Source: Bacteroidota bacterium (GTDB lineage: Bacteria > Bacteroidota > Bacteroidia > Chitinophagales > BACL12). From it: a DNA stretch of 64,000 nucleotides. The stretch lies in NCBI GenBank assembly GCA_016706865.1, contig JADJIS010000003.1, positions 2,170,001-2,234,000 on the forward strand, read 5' to 3'. Below, piece by piece: positions 1-11,871 of this stretch; position 1 is the first letter of the stretch, and each line of letters opens with the position of its first letter. The notes beneath the pieces were generated by a model. It was given only the letters and a program-made list of their open reading frames with translations, was not told the origin of the DNA and searched no databases. Position numbers and translations under genes: made by a program.

Positions 1-513
1 TCCGCTCAAACCTTTGGAGAGTATCCAGGTATTTAACAATAAACAAATTACCCAAAAAATAATCGGTTCCATTGTTCCTAGCGAAACATAATTGGTAAAA
101 AAGGAGGCAACCTCATCCTGACTTTGGCCACTAAAGGATCTTGATACAGAATGCCACACCCAGGAGAGAGTCCAGCTTTCCAAGTAACAATAATATGCTG
201 CTACAGCCAAATTTGTAAAAATTCCGAATACACCAATATATTTCCAAAATTTCCTTTTATCCATATTATTCAGAATAAAAGGAGTAGAGTGATTACCGCT
301 TACTCCACCAAATCTTCCGGAGGCCCATTCCACCCATAACAGCGGAATTCCCATTAATAAAAAACAAACCAGATAAGGGATGATAAAAGCCCCGCCACCA
401 TTCTGGATCGCCTGAACAGGAAATCGTAGAAAATTACCCAAACCAACAGCATTACCTGCCATCGCCAGAATAAGTCCAACCCTCGATCCCCATGCTTCTT
501 TTTGTTGTGTCAT
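1..513 (-). CDS. Neurotransmitter:sodium symporter (NSS/SNF) family transporter, C-terminally cut by the window edge
   Basis: The reading frame runs on the minus strand from an ATG at 513 to the window edge without a stop (171 codons), so only the N-terminus is present. The start reads MTQQKEAWGSRVGLILAMAG, then NAVGLGNFLRFP and a GGGAF(I)IPY stretch, which is the diagnostic first helix and unwound Na+/substrate site of LeuT-fold NSS transporters. Further hydrophobic helices follow. In this family the protein would be a Na+-coupled importer of amino acids or related amines in the inner membrane. The substrate cannot be told from this part. It is divergent from the pyrophosphatase gene, with 223 bp between the two starts. 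Confidence 0.88.
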   Translation of the reverse strand, partial: MTQQKEAWGSRVGLILAMAGNAVGLGNFLRFPVQAIQNGGGAFIIPYLVCFLLMGIPLLWVEWASGRFGGVSGNHSTPFILNNMDKRKFWKYIGVFGIFTNLAVAAYYCYLESWTLSWVWHSVSRSFSGQSQDEVASFFTNYVSLGTMEPIIFWVICLLLNTWILSKGLSG

Positions 514-703
514 ATGCCTATTTGATTGATAATTCGGGCTCAAAATACGACATTTTGAAATTTTTAGTAAAAAATGAAATGTTAATGGTAATTTATTGAT
601 AAAAAAATGCTGTTAAAGCCTATAATTAAGGAGGTTTTCGAAAAAAAAATAAAAAAAATGTCTAAAAGAAATGTAGATGTTTTTCTTTCCAAGTGCTTAT
701 GCC

Positions 704-711
704 TACCTTTG
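704..711 (+). promoter_or_regulatory. Bacteroidota -7 promoter element (TACCTTTG) of hppA
   Basis: TACCTTTG fits the TAnnTTTG -7 consensus of Bacteroidota housekeeping promoters and ends 25 bp before the hppA start. A T-rich stretch lies at the -33 distance, without a clear TTTG. It predicts a short 5' leader of about 20 nt. Confidence 0.6.
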
Positions 712-736
712 CCGCCTCTTAAATTAATCCAATTCT

Positions 737-2857
<2,121 letters not shown>

Positions 2858-2895
2858 TTAATAGAACAATATAATTTATAGTTAAATAATTTAAT

Positions 2896-2945
2896 TGATC
2901 AGCATTTTTTACCGTGAGGTGACAAGTGCTGGTCATTTTTTTTTA
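2896..2945 (+). terminator. Rho-independent terminator of hppA
   Basis: TGATCAGCA and TGCTGGTCA form a 9-bp stem (one G-T pair) with a 22-nt loop, followed by a run of nine T. Confidence 0.75.
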
Positions 2946-3009
2946 TTTTTATATTGCAATTAGAAGGATACGTAACTTACCGTATCTTTAAACAATAAAA
3001 CCACGCAAT

Positions 3010-4707
3010 ATGAATTTCCGCTCTTCACTTTTCATTTTTGTTTTAATTACTTTATTTATTTCCGACCAAAATCTTTTTGCTCAGGCAACGGAGTCATGGT
3101 ATATCCGCAGAACTCCACCTGAACCCTGGACATGGGCGCCGATATTAAATTCCAATATGACCGAAATGGATGAAGTGTTTGGTGTTGATGAATGGCATTC
3201 AGCCTATTTTGATGAAGTTGATCCTATAGAAGCATTCGGGCCAAGTTCCTGTTTTATTTTTTTGGAGGGAGGAGATGATCATGCTGATGAGTTAAATGTT
3301 TTTCTCAGCGATAATATTACCCTTATTGAGGATTGGGTTTTTGCAGGAGGAAGTTTGTTTTTGAACGCCGCTCCTAACGAGGGTGGCAATATTGATTTTG
3401 GGTTTGATGGTGTTACGCTCATTTATCCGTCATTTACCAGCACCGGAACAGGGGTAGACCTTGCACATCCAATATTTAATGGTCCCTATACTCCCGTAGG
3501 CAGCAGCTGGAATGGTCCTTATTTTGGGCATGCCACCATTGACGGACCTGATTTAATTCCTTTGATTACAAATGAATTTTCAGCCGTGGTAATGGCAGAA
3601 AAATCGTGGGGTGCAGGTAAAGTTATTTTTGGCGGCATGACGGTTACTGCATGGCATGACCCGATTCCGGATGCGGTTAATATGCGGTTGAATGTTATGA
3701 AATATCTGGCCTCCTATGCCTTTCTTGATTTTAGTTATGCTGATGATATTTTTTGTTCCTATGATACTGAGATCTATTTCCCGATCTTTTCTCCGGGAGC
3801 CGATACAGGAACCTTTGCTGCAGAACCTGACGGATTGGTTATTGATGAAATTACGGGAGCAATTGATATTGACGCATCGCTTCCCGGAACCTATTCTATC
3901 AGTAATAATTTTTTGGGAATAGGATGTAAAAGTGACTCCGCACAAACTACCATCTCTATTGTAGAACCACCGGTTGCAGATGCAGGTGAGGATGTTACAA
4001 TTTGCAGATATGGAACAACACAACTTGAAGGTAGTGGAGGTGAAACCTATGTTTGGGTTCCTTCTGTATATCTCGACGATGAATACAGCGCAACACCAAA
4101 CGTGATAAATCCACCAAATGAAATGTATTATGAATTAGTTGTTACCGATATAAATGGTTGTACTGATACGGATGATGTTTCTGTTTTATTGTTTCCCGAC
4201 CCGATCATCGATGCCGGAGAAGATCAATATATTTTATTGGGAAGTTATGTTATGATCACCGCAAGTGGAGGTGAAAGTTATACCTGGACTCCTGTTGAAA
4301 GTTTATCTGACCCTAACATTTATAATCCCTTGAGTTATGCCACTGAAAACACGACTTATTATGTTTATGGAACAGATGAAAATGGATGCACCGGAATGGA
4401 TTCCGTACATGTTATTTTAAGAGATGATGCAATTATAGGAATTCCCAATGCATTTTCTCCGAATAGTGATGGAATAAACGATTTTTTTCAGGCAATTGCA
4501 ATCGGAACAGTAGCTTCCTTTGACCTTACAATTTATAACAGGTGGGGAGAATTGGTGTATCAGAATAATACTGATCTCACTAAGGGTTGGGATGGTAAAG
4601 TAGAAGACAAGGTACAACCCATTGGAAGTTATATTTATAAATTTAAGGCGATAGACGGTGAAGGTACTCCACTTAATTATCAAGGTAATTTTACTCTGGT
4701 GCGATAA
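3010..4707 (+). CDS. Secreted CHU_C-type T9SS surface protein (paralogue 1 of tandem pair)
   Basis: The 565-residue protein starts with a signal peptide ending at LFAQ. Residues about 28-235 form a domain shared with the next gene (WYIRRTPPEPWTWAP, EGGDDHADEL, NAAPNEGG, FGGMTVTAWHDP). Its pattern resembles ThuA/glutamine-amidotransferase-like alpha/beta folds, but I cannot name a family. Two Ig/PKD-like repeats follow (DAGEDVTICRYG, DAGEDQYILLG). The C-terminal 90 residues (IPNAFSPNSDGINDFF, YNRWGELVYQ, GWDGK) are the gliding-motility-associated CHU_C domain that directs export and surface anchoring by T9SS. Role is probably cell-surface binding, partner unknown. A TATCTTTA at 2983 may be a weak -7 box. 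Confidence 0.85.
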   Translation: MNFRSSLFIFVLITLFISDQNLFAQATESWYIRRTPPEPWTWAPILNSNMTEMDEVFGVDEWHSAYFDEVDPIEAFGPSSCFIFLEGGDDHADELNVFLSDNITLIEDWVFAGGSLFLNAAPNEGGNIDFGFDGVTLIYPSFTSTGTGVDLAHPIFNGPYTPVGSSWNGPYFGHATIDGPDLIPLITNEFSAVVMAEKSWGAGKVIFGGMTVTAWHDPIPDAVNMRLNVMKYLASYAFLDFSYADDIFCSYDTEIYFPIFSPGADTGTFAAEPDGLVIDEITGAIDIDASLPGTYSISNNFLGIGCKSDSAQTTISIVEPPVADAGEDVTICRYGTTQLEGSGGETYVWVPSVYLDDEYSATPNVINPPNEMYYELVVTDINGCTDTDDVSVLLFPDPIIDAGEDQYILLGSYVMITASGGESYTWTPVESLSDPNIYNPLSYATENTTYYVYGTDENGCTGMDSVHVILRDDAIIGIPNAFSPNSDGINDFFQAIAIGTVASFDLTIYNRWGELVYQNNTDLTKGWDGKVEDKVQPIGSYIYKFKAIDGEGTPLNYQGNFTLVR

Positions 4708-4874
4708 ATTTTCAACAGGATGCGAACTGATTAGGGGGTAGTTAAATTGGTTAGTTTATTGTCATATTCGGTTACTCAACAATAATTTTTTTATAAAAAG
4801 TTTTGACTTCTCAAAAAATGTTTAACTTTATAGGGATAATCTATGAAAAAAAGTCAAAATCTAAATACACCATT

Positions 4875-6572
4875 ATGAAAAAAGTTCTCCTCTCATTATT
4901 TTTCTTAGTTAGTTTAAGTTGCACAGTAAGTGAATTATTTTCTCAAACTGAGGTGTGGTATTTACGCAGAACTCCACCGGAGCCATGGACCTGGGCACCA
5001 ATACTCAACGATAATATTACAGAGATGGATGCCGTTTTTGGCGCCGGAGTATGGAATTCAGGATATTACAGCACTGTAGATCCAGCTGTGGCATTTGGCC
5101 CAACTTCCAAATTTGTGTTTATGGAGGGAGGTGATGATCATGCCATCGATATGGATGATTTTTTCACTGCAAACATGACTACTATACAAAATTGGGTTTA
5201 TGCAGGCGGACATTTATTTATGAACGCAGCACCAAACGAAGGTACAGATATGGATTGGGGTTTTAATGGTGCAACTCTGGTTTATCCTGATTATACTTCA
5301 ACCGGTTACGCTGCAGCACCCTTACATCCAATCTTTAACGGGCCTTATGTTCCAACTGGACTAGTTTGGGATGGCAATTACTTTGGTCACTCCACGGTAG
5401 AGGTTCCATGTGGATTTGTTTTAATAGATAATGGTGGATCTTCTTCATTAGCATCAGAAATGACATACGGTTCAGGAATTGTGATCTTCGGTGGAATGAC
5501 CGTTACATCATGGCATGATCCAGCTCCGCATGCTTCCAATATGCGTAAAAATATTTTACATTATCTTGCAAATACTGCTGAGCCTTTCTTTGTAAGTACT
5601 TATTTTGAATATAGTGATACTGTATACTGTCAGTTTGAGGACAATCAATTTCCGATCTTCGATGTTGGTGCTGATACCGGAATATTTGCAGCATCTCCTA
5701 CCGGTTTAGTAATTGATACAATTACAGGAGAAATTGACCTTGGGGCTTCATTGCCAGGCGTATACGAAGTAACCAATACCGTAGTCTTTGCAGGTTGCGA
5801 ATATTTATCTTCTTTCGAAATTACAATTGCAGGCACTCCTGTAGCTGATGCAGGACCTGATCAACAGGTTTGCGTAGGCAATAATGTGCAGCTTGACGGT
5901 TCCGGCGGTTTTACTTATTTGTGGTCTCCTCCATCATACCTGGATGATCCAACTTTAGAAGATCCTTGGGTTATAACTCCTGCAACCAATATGTATTATT
6001 CACTTATTGCCTATAATGAATTTGGTTGTCCTGATACCGATGATGTTGTTGTTACACTTTTTCCTCTTCCTCTAATAGATGCTGGTGAAGATCAGATCAT
6101 GGTTTTAGGTGGATTTGCACAGTTAAATGCCACAGGAGGCGTATCTTATACATGGACACCAATTGAAACATTATCTGACCCACTTATTTCAAATCCGACA
6201 GCTTTTCCAGAAGATACTACTACTTATATGGTTATTGGAGTTGATGCAAATGGTTGTCAGGATACTGATTACATTACCATTTTTGTTATTGAAGAATCAG
6301 ATATAGCAACTCCAAATGCTTTCACACCGAATGGTGATGGAGTAAATGATCTTTACAGACCAAGTTTTGTCGGATTGGGAGAAATTACCGACTTTTCCAT
6401 TTACAGTCGCTGGGGATCGATCTTGTATTTCAGTAACGATCCAAATCTCGGATGGGATGGAAATTACAGAGGTCTGGAACAGGAAGTTGGAACCTACGTT
6501 GTGATTATAAAAGCTACTAATCAATTTGGCGATGTTGTTGTGAAAACAGGAACTTTAGCACTTCTCCGGTAA
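4875..6572 (+). CDS. Secreted CHU_C-type T9SS surface protein (paralogue 2 of tandem pair)
   Basis: The gene follows its paralogue by 167 bp with the same domain order: N-terminal alpha/beta-like domain (VWYLRRTPPEPWTWAP, EGGDDHAIDM, FGGMTVTSWHDP), two Ig/PKD-like repeats (DAGPDQQVCVG, DAGEDQIMVLGG) and a CHU_C tail (TPNAFTPNGDGVNDLY, GWDGNYRG). I place the start at the ATG at 4875, giving MKKVLLSLFFL and a signal peptide ending at LFSQ. A longer frame from a TTG at 4803 adds 24 non-hydrophobic residues. From 4875 it is 565 residues, exactly the length of its neighbour, which supports a local duplication. Function unknown; surface location predicted. Confidence 0.85.
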   Translation: MKKVLLSLFFLVSLSCTVSELFSQTEVWYLRRTPPEPWTWAPILNDNITEMDAVFGAGVWNSGYYSTVDPAVAFGPTSKFVFMEGGDDHAIDMDDFFTANMTTIQNWVYAGGHLFMNAAPNEGTDMDWGFNGATLVYPDYTSTGYAAAPLHPIFNGPYVPTGLVWDGNYFGHSTVEVPCGFVLIDNGGSSSLASEMTYGSGIVIFGGMTVTSWHDPAPHASNMRKNILHYLANTAEPFFVSTYFEYSDTVYCQFEDNQFPIFDVGADTGIFAASPTGLVIDTITGEIDLGASLPGVYEVTNTVVFAGCEYLSSFEITIAGTPVADAGPDQQVCVGNNVQLDGSGGFTYLWSPPSYLDDPTLEDPWVITPATNMYYSLIAYNEFGCPDTDDVVVTLFPLPLIDAGEDQIMVLGGFAQLNATGGVSYTWTPIETLSDPLISNPTAFPEDTTTYMVIGVDANGCQDTDYITIFVIEESDIATPNAFTPNGDGVNDLYRPSFVGLGEITDFSIYSRWGSILYFSNDPNLGWDGNYRGLEQEVGTYVVIIKATNQFGDVVVKTGTLALLR

Positions 6573-6590
6573 ATGAATTAAGAGAAATCA

Positions 6591-6637
6591 TAAAGCCATT
6601 AATTATAGTAAGGTCTGTAATTAATGGCTTTATTTTT
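6591..6637 (+). terminator. Rho-independent terminator after the CHU_C pair
   Basis: AAAGCCATTAATTA and TAATTAATGGCTTT form a perfect 14-bp stem around a 12-nt loop, followed by ATTTTT. Confidence 0.85.
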
Positions 6638-6813
6638 AGGCTCAAAAAGCTAAATAACTAATCCTGTTAAGTACTTTCCATAAATATTAAGTTACATAAT
6701 TATTGTAAATTCAATTTAATACCTATTTTTATATTACAAAAAATAAAATCCTTCTATACACACAATTTTAACTTCACTCAAAAATTAAAAATAAAAAAAC
6801 CTTTATGCTCACA

Positions 6814-8136
6814 ATGAAAACGATTTTAACGTGTTTGGCAGTTCAGTTTGTGTTCGCCATTCCATTAATTGCGCAAGTTGATTGCGATAACACATCAACC
6901 GGTAATATTCCAATAAATGACCTCGGTACTGGATTTTATTTCGGTGCACAGGGTGGTTTGTATCCCGGTGGGTCAAATGTTATGCCTGCAGGACATGCAA
7001 AGGCAGGTAAAACTATTGGCAACTCCATTAAACCGCTTAATGCCGATGGAGCAGTTGACTTTGAAAATGGAGTGGTTGTTTTTGCAGGCTTTGGTGCTTC
7101 CACAGCCGGAAATACCTTTAATACTTTTAAATCTACTGTAAATGGTACACCTGATCTTTATAATCCATGTTTGAAATTTGTGAATTTATGCATGGGAGGA
7201 AAGGGATTAGAAACCATGATTCCTCCTTTTCATGACTGGTATTGGGAATATCTAACTGACTCTCTTATTCCTGATGCAGGCCTAACCAGAGCTCAGGTGC
7301 AGATCGCCTGGATAAAAACCGCTTCGAAAGATGATTCCATTCCTGAATTTCCTCTACAGGCAGATGCTATTTATGAAAAATATATTCCTTCTATTCAACG
7401 ATTAAAGGAAAATTTTCCAAATCTGAAAATTCTTTATATAGGAAGTCATGCTTATGGTGGATATGCGGGAGAAGATTCAGATAATGCTGATCTTGCAGGT
7501 GAACCTGCTGCATATTACGGTGGTTTTTCAGTTAAATGGGTGATTGAGGATCAGATCATGGGTAATCCGGAACTTGCATTTAAAGGTGCCGGTTTACAGG
7601 CGCCATGGTTAAGTTGGGGACCTTATTATTGGGCTGACGGTGTTAATCCAAGGGCAACGGATGGTTTGAGTTGGGTATGTTCTGACTACGAACCAGATGG
7701 CGGTGGATTTCATCTTGCGGAATCAGGTAAAGAAAAAGAAGCATCAATGTTGATCGATTTCTTATATTATAATTCCAGTTCAAAAAATTGGTTCAGAAAC
7801 GGACCGGCTTGGGCAGCTTGTGATCCTGCAATGAGAAATGCAGATGGTTCTGCGATCTTTAATGAGGAGTCGTCAAATTATTTTGAAGATGAATTAACAG
7901 TTTACCCTTCACCAAATACAGGTAATTTTTATATCTCCTATTATAATACTTCTGAAGAACCTCGTTTTATAAAAGTAGTTAATAATCAAGGACAAATTGT
8001 TTTTGAGGAAACAATTTTGAAAGGTATTGGCGATGTATCTGTTCATGTTCAAATAGATGATTTACCTGCGGGAATTTATCATATTAAAGCCGACGGAAAC
8101 GGAATGCAATTAGCAAGATCGATCGTGGTTAATTGA
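6814..8136 (+). CDS. Secreted SGNH-hydrolase-like protein with T9SS sorting tail
   Basis: Start chosen at the ATG at 6814 (MKTILTCLAVQF, signal peptide ending at PLIAQ); an ATG at 6805 would add three residues. The mature part has features that recall SGNH hydrolases: a glycine-rich GFGAS segment after a hydrophobic strand, NLCMGGKG, and a late GGGFHLAESGKEKEA segment resembling the catalytic-histidine block (H-x-S-x-x-G). A typical GDS box is not evident, so enzymatic activity is uncertain. The last 80 residues (YPSPNTGNFYISY ... PAGIYHIKA) are a Por_Secre_tail T9SS signal. A paralogue lies on the minus strand at 16457-17794. The shared LYPGGSN, GKTI.N.IKPL and GGYA motifs define the family. 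Confidence 0.75.
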   Translation: MKTILTCLAVQFVFAIPLIAQVDCDNTSTGNIPINDLGTGFYFGAQGGLYPGGSNVMPAGHAKAGKTIGNSIKPLNADGAVDFENGVVVFAGFGASTAGNTFNTFKSTVNGTPDLYNPCLKFVNLCMGGKGLETMIPPFHDWYWEYLTDSLIPDAGLTRAQVQIAWIKTASKDDSIPEFPLQADAIYEKYIPSIQRLKENFPNLKILYIGSHAYGGYAGEDSDNADLAGEPAAYYGGFSVKWVIEDQIMGNPELAFKGAGLQAPWLSWGPYYWADGVNPRATDGLSWVCSDYEPDGGGFHLAESGKEKEASMLIDFLYYNSSSKNWFRNGPAWAACDPAMRNADGSAIFNEESSNYFEDELTVYPSPNTGNFYISYYNTSEEPRFIKVVNNQGQIVFEETILKGIGDVSVHVQIDDLPAGIYHIKADGNGMQLARSIVVN

Positions 8137-8155
8137 GATTGAAATAAATTTAATA

Positions 8156-8191
8156 AAAAGAGCACTTGAGAGATCAGGTGCTTTTTTTTTT
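8156..8191 (+). terminator. Rho-independent terminator
   Basis: AAAGAGCACTTGA and TCAGGTGCTTTT pair (one G-T) around a 4-nt loop and run into nine or more T, directly after the SGNH-like gene. Confidence 0.85.
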
Positions 8192-8800
8192 CGTGAATCG
8201 TGAGGCGTGAATCGTCAATCGTGAATCGTGAGTCCGTGGAGTACGCCGTGGTTGTGTGTTTTTCACCAACCACCGGCTTTCGTGAATCGTGAAGCGTGAA
8301 GCGTGAGTTTTGATCCTACTCGGAGCATATTCACTATTCACCACTCACCATTTCCTGGTGGATTGGAAGTTTTAATCCCTGCAAGATCAAACTCATTACT
8401 CCCGTCCGACCGGGTCATCCGGGCGGGCATAACTCATTACTCATTTTCGTGAATCGTCAATCGTGAATCGTGAGTCCGTGGAGTACGCCGTGGTTGTGTG
8501 TTTTTCACCAACCACCGGCTTTCGTGAATCGTGAAGCGTGAAGCGTGAGTTTTAATCCTGCTCGGATCATACTCACCACTCACCATTTACTGGTGGATTG
8601 GAAGTTTTAATCCCTGCAGGAACAAACTCATTACTCCCGTCCGACCGGGTCATCCGGGCGGGCATAACTCATTACTCATTTTCGTGAATCGTCAATCGTG
8701 AATCGTGAGTCCGTGGAGTACGCCGTGGTTGTGTGTTTTTCACCAACCACGGGCTTTCGTGAATCGTGAAGCGTGAAGCGGAGTTTTGATCCTGCTCGGA
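8192..8800. repeat. Higher-order repeat (about 240-bp unit, 2.5 copies) built from 7-bp tandem motifs
   Basis: The gap between convergent genes holds no coding region. The segment beginning GTGAATCGTGAGTCCGTGG recurs at 8221, 8463 and 8699 (spacing 242 and 236 bp). Each unit contains heptad tracts (GTGAATC, GTGAAGC, GTCAATC), a hairpin-like GTGGTTGTGTGTTTTTCACC stretch, TTCACTA/CTCACCA heptads, and a CCCGTCCGACCGGGTC hairpin followed by ACTCATT heptads. Differences between copies are single bases and small deletions, so the amplification is fairly recent. Confidence 0.9.
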
Positions 8801-8828
8801 TCATACTCACCACTCCCCATTCACCCAA

Positions 8829-8866
8829 TTAAAAAAGGCGCTCATGTAAAACAGAGCGCCTTTTGA
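8829..8866 (-). terminator. Terminator of the M36 protease gene
   Basis: AAAAGGCGCTC and GAGCGCCTTTT form an 11-bp perfect stem with a 10-nt loop. Read on the minus strand it is followed by T residues and lies 20 bp past the protease stop codon. Confidence 0.85.
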
Positions 8867-8886
8867 AATATTTACTTTTAGTTTAT

Positions 8887-11871
8887 TTAATGCTGTATAA
8901 TGATCCGTTTATTTTGGATCGTTCCTTCATTTTTTACACTTAATGTATAAATTCCTTGTGGAAATTGTGAAGTATTAATTGTGTAAGATGTATTTGCAAT
9001 TGCATTTAAATTTTCTGTCAATATCATCTCTCCAATTGCATTTGATAAAACAAGTTCTACATCACCTGAAATATCGTTGAAGAAAATACTAACACTTTCA
9101 TTTGCAGGGTTAGGGAAAATTCCTGAAATAATTAATTCTTCTTCAATTGCATTTTGGGTTGTATCTTCTGTTGTATCAATAATTCCATCTGCTAAGTCGT
9201 AAAGAAATAAATCATCTAAAGCAGCTTCAACTAAACTTCCACCATTCAAGTTATCTGGGTCAACATAAAAACTATCCGAGGCAATAAAAATAAAGGAAAC
9301 ATCTTCTGTGAGATCCACATAATCTAAAACACGAACAGTATTTCTTCTCCAGGTATTATCTTCCGTATGAGTTCGTTCTACTCTAATCCAGTCTGAACCG
9401 TTATCAGTGATATATACTTGCCAAACATCATTTCCTGGATTTGCACTTGTAGGAGACGCATTTGAATATCTTCTATAATATGTAAATACGGGATCAACAT
9501 AATCTGTCAAATCAAAAAATGGTGCTCTAATAGTTGAATTACCTTCATCAACATCTTCTGTTCCTACACCATCAAACAGACCAGCGTTACCAGTAAATGC
9601 ACACAGGTTTCCTGATCCAGCAGTATGATCTTCACCAGTTTGAACCTCATAACCTGTAGCATCTGTAGATGGAATTGGCGTATTTACATCCCATAAACCA
9701 GTATGAAACCCATCAGTTCCAAAGGGATCCACTTCCCAACTTCCAAACTCATTATCAAAATCTTCAAACTCAATTAATTCGTAACCAACAATTGCAAAAT
9801 ATGGAAGGTTTGGTTCTACTGCAAGATCAGCATTCATAGGTAATACAACTCCACCGCAACCATTAGTATCTTCTACTTTAAAATAATATTCAATAATTGT
9901 TCCCTGGTCTTGCGCAGGTATAGTTCCCTGATAGGTAGTTCCGGCAATTTCGGTCATTATAGTTTCTGTATAAGCACCGGCTCCAGTAGTTCTGTAAAAT
10001 AAGGAAGCAGAACCTATGTATTCAGGAAAATCAACTTCAAGATCAGTTTCCACTACTAACGGTACATCCACTTCTACAGGTGCTGTAAATTCAGTGTGGT
10101 CTAGTCCTATATTACCAATTAAGGTAATACCATGCTCACAAAAAGCATCGGTAATTATATCATCATTTGGAGTTCCGTCACCAAGATCTGCATTATCATC
10201 ATCAGCAATTAATGCTTCCAATAAAACATCTCTGTATATCTCCCCTTCATTACCATCGGCACCATCCACTGTTGCGCTAAAAGTTTGTAACCAAAGGGCA
10301 GTCATAGTTGTAAGATCTCCACCAAAATTCTCATTTACATCCCACCAAGCACCGGCAATTATCTCACCATCTGCATGCACCTCACCAACAAGGTCTTCAG
10401 GATAAACTTTAGGTTCTACGTCGTACCTGCGCACATTTGTTCCTGCGCCACCTAAAAATCCCTGACCTAAAATAGGATTATCTGTAACAGTCATCCCCCA
10501 TAGATCAGCATAACCTTCGTTCATGGCGCCATTTCCCATCCCACCCGGATCTCCAAGATCAAGATAAAGATCAGAATTGATACCATGACCATATTCGTGC
10601 ATTACCACATCGTTAAATAAACCTGTGGAAGGGCATCCACCGCCATCTTCATAAAAATTTGTGCTTGATCCGTCGTAAAAAGCATTACAGGTTCCATCAT
10701 TTCTTTCCACACGAATCAGCTGATCAACGTCAAGATCAGTAAAAGTGGGGAAATAGAATTTCATATGATCGTGAACAATATTTTGCCAATAATAAGCTGA
10801 AACCTCCGAAGGCATTGCTCCGGATTCTTCATCAAATTCGATGAGATTAACACCGGGATTCAAGATGATATCAATGCTTTCAATATTTGTTGCGCCGGTT
10901 CCCTGACTTACTCTTGCATATTTACCGATAAGGTCGATAGTTGCAGGAGTTGGGCTTGTAACGGTGTTTACGGTTAGAAGACCATTAGCATCTGTAAAAT
11001 ATTCCTCACCATCAATTTCAACACGTAAGTATGGAAGTCCTCTGTTAATAGGAGCTACCAAAGGATTATCCGTAATATCACTATTCACCTGCACATCAGC
11101 TGACATTAAAAAAGAACCACATTCTTTTACCTCATTTTGGCGATAATATACTTTACCGGTATTTGCATCCACCAAAGAATAGTATTTACCAGGAATGTTA
11201 TTAGCATTAATGGTATTTACGGTAACCTCATAAACCAGTTTATATTCTAAACCGGCTTCTCCTGAAACAGGAAGTATTTTTAAATCTGGATTAACAGTAA
11301 TTTCGTTAACCGGAATTGCAAAATCTGCGGAAGCATATGATTTAATGCCCTCAGAACTTATTCCTGGTACTGTAGAAATAGAGATGCCATCATAAACATC
11401 TAATCCAAACATGATCACTTTACCTGCTAAACTCAAACGAACAGTAGCCTCACTCCATAAAATGTCGAGACCATTATATTGTTGAATGTAAGTAACATAA
11501 TGATACTTTTCAGTTGTATTATTTGCTAAAAGGGCAAGATCACTGCTTTTTACATTAAACCCTTTCAATTCTGTTGTCAAAAAATTAAGTGCTTGTAATT
11601 CAGGGGTTGCACCGCTTGCAACAATTGGAGTTCCGAATGCGCGATGTGGTGTTCCGGTTTGTTCATTAAATTCAACCCACCAATCGCCATGCGCTTGTTT
11701 AAAACTCTGCCATGCATCACTTTTTCGCAATTCGGTTTGAATTTGCTGATTTGGCAATCGTTTTGTGTTTTGAATAAATGTTTTTGTGTAAGGGTCTTTT
11801 TGGTGTGCAACCTGGGCGTTAATTGCGGACAGAAAAACAACTGCCGCGAGGAGTGTAAGCACTTTCTTCAT
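8887..11871 (-). CDS. Secreted M36 (fungalysin-type) zinc metalloprotease with T9SS sorting tail
   Basis: The 994-residue preproprotein begins with a signal peptide (MKKVLTLLAAVVFLSAINAQ). Residues about 25-230 resemble the FTP/propeptide region of fungalysins. The catalytic domain has HEYGH at 425-429 (zinc ligands H425 and H429, catalytic E426) and the third ligand E452 in NEGYADLWG, 23 residues after the second histidine, as in gluzincins. Beta-rich, probably jelly-roll, domains follow (FDNEFGSWEVDPFG; YTYYRRYSN-type strands). The C-terminus (FPNPANESVSIFF ... FPQGIYTLSVKN) is a Por_Secre_tail T9SS signal. It is predicted to be exported to the surface or medium to degrade proteins. Its own terminator follows, so it is probably monocistronic. 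Confidence 0.92.
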   Translation of the reverse strand: MKKVLTLLAAVVFLSAINAQVAHQKDPYTKTFIQNTKRLPNQQIQTELRKSDAWQSFKQAHGDWWVEFNEQTGTPHRAFGTPIVASGATPELQALNFLTTELKGFNVKSSDLALLANNTTEKYHYVTYIQQYNGLDILWSEATVRLSLAGKVIMFGLDVYDGISISTVPGISSEGIKSYASADFAIPVNEITVNPDLKILPVSGEAGLEYKLVYEVTVNTINANNIPGKYYSLVDANTGKVYYRQNEVKECGSFLMSADVQVNSDITDNPLVAPINRGLPYLRVEIDGEEYFTDANGLLTVNTVTSPTPATIDLIGKYARVSQGTGATNIESIDIILNPGVNLIEFDEESGAMPSEVSAYYWQNIVHDHMKFYFPTFTDLDVDQLIRVERNDGTCNAFYDGSSTNFYEDGGGCPSTGLFNDVVMHEYGHGINSDLYLDLGDPGGMGNGAMNEGYADLWGMTVTDNPILGQGFLGGAGTNVRRYDVEPKVYPEDLVGEVHADGEIIAGAWWDVNENFGGDLTTMTALWLQTFSATVDGADGNEGEIYRDVLLEALIADDDNADLGDGTPNDDIITDAFCEHGITLIGNIGLDHTEFTAPVEVDVPLVVETDLEVDFPEYIGSASLFYRTTGAGAYTETIMTEIAGTTYQGTIPAQDQGTIIEYYFKVEDTNGCGGVVLPMNADLAVEPNLPYFAIVGYELIEFEDFDNEFGSWEVDPFGTDGFHTGLWDVNTPIPSTDATGYEVQTGEDHTAGSGNLCAFTGNAGLFDGVGTEDVDEGNSTIRAPFFDLTDYVDPVFTYYRRYSNASPTSANPGNDVWQVYITDNGSDWIRVERTHTEDNTWRRNTVRVLDYVDLTEDVSFIFIASDSFYVDPDNLNGGSLVEAALDDLFLYDLADGIIDTTEDTTQNAIEEELIISGIFPNPANESVSIFFNDISGDVELVLSNAIGEMILTENLNAIANTSYTINTSQFPQGIYTLSVKNEGTIQNKRIIIQH

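Noticed and set aside
4803..4874. TTG start at 4803 for the second CHU_C protein
   Set aside because: It would bury the signal peptide behind 24 polar residues; the ATG at 4875 gives a standard signal and the same length as the paralogue.
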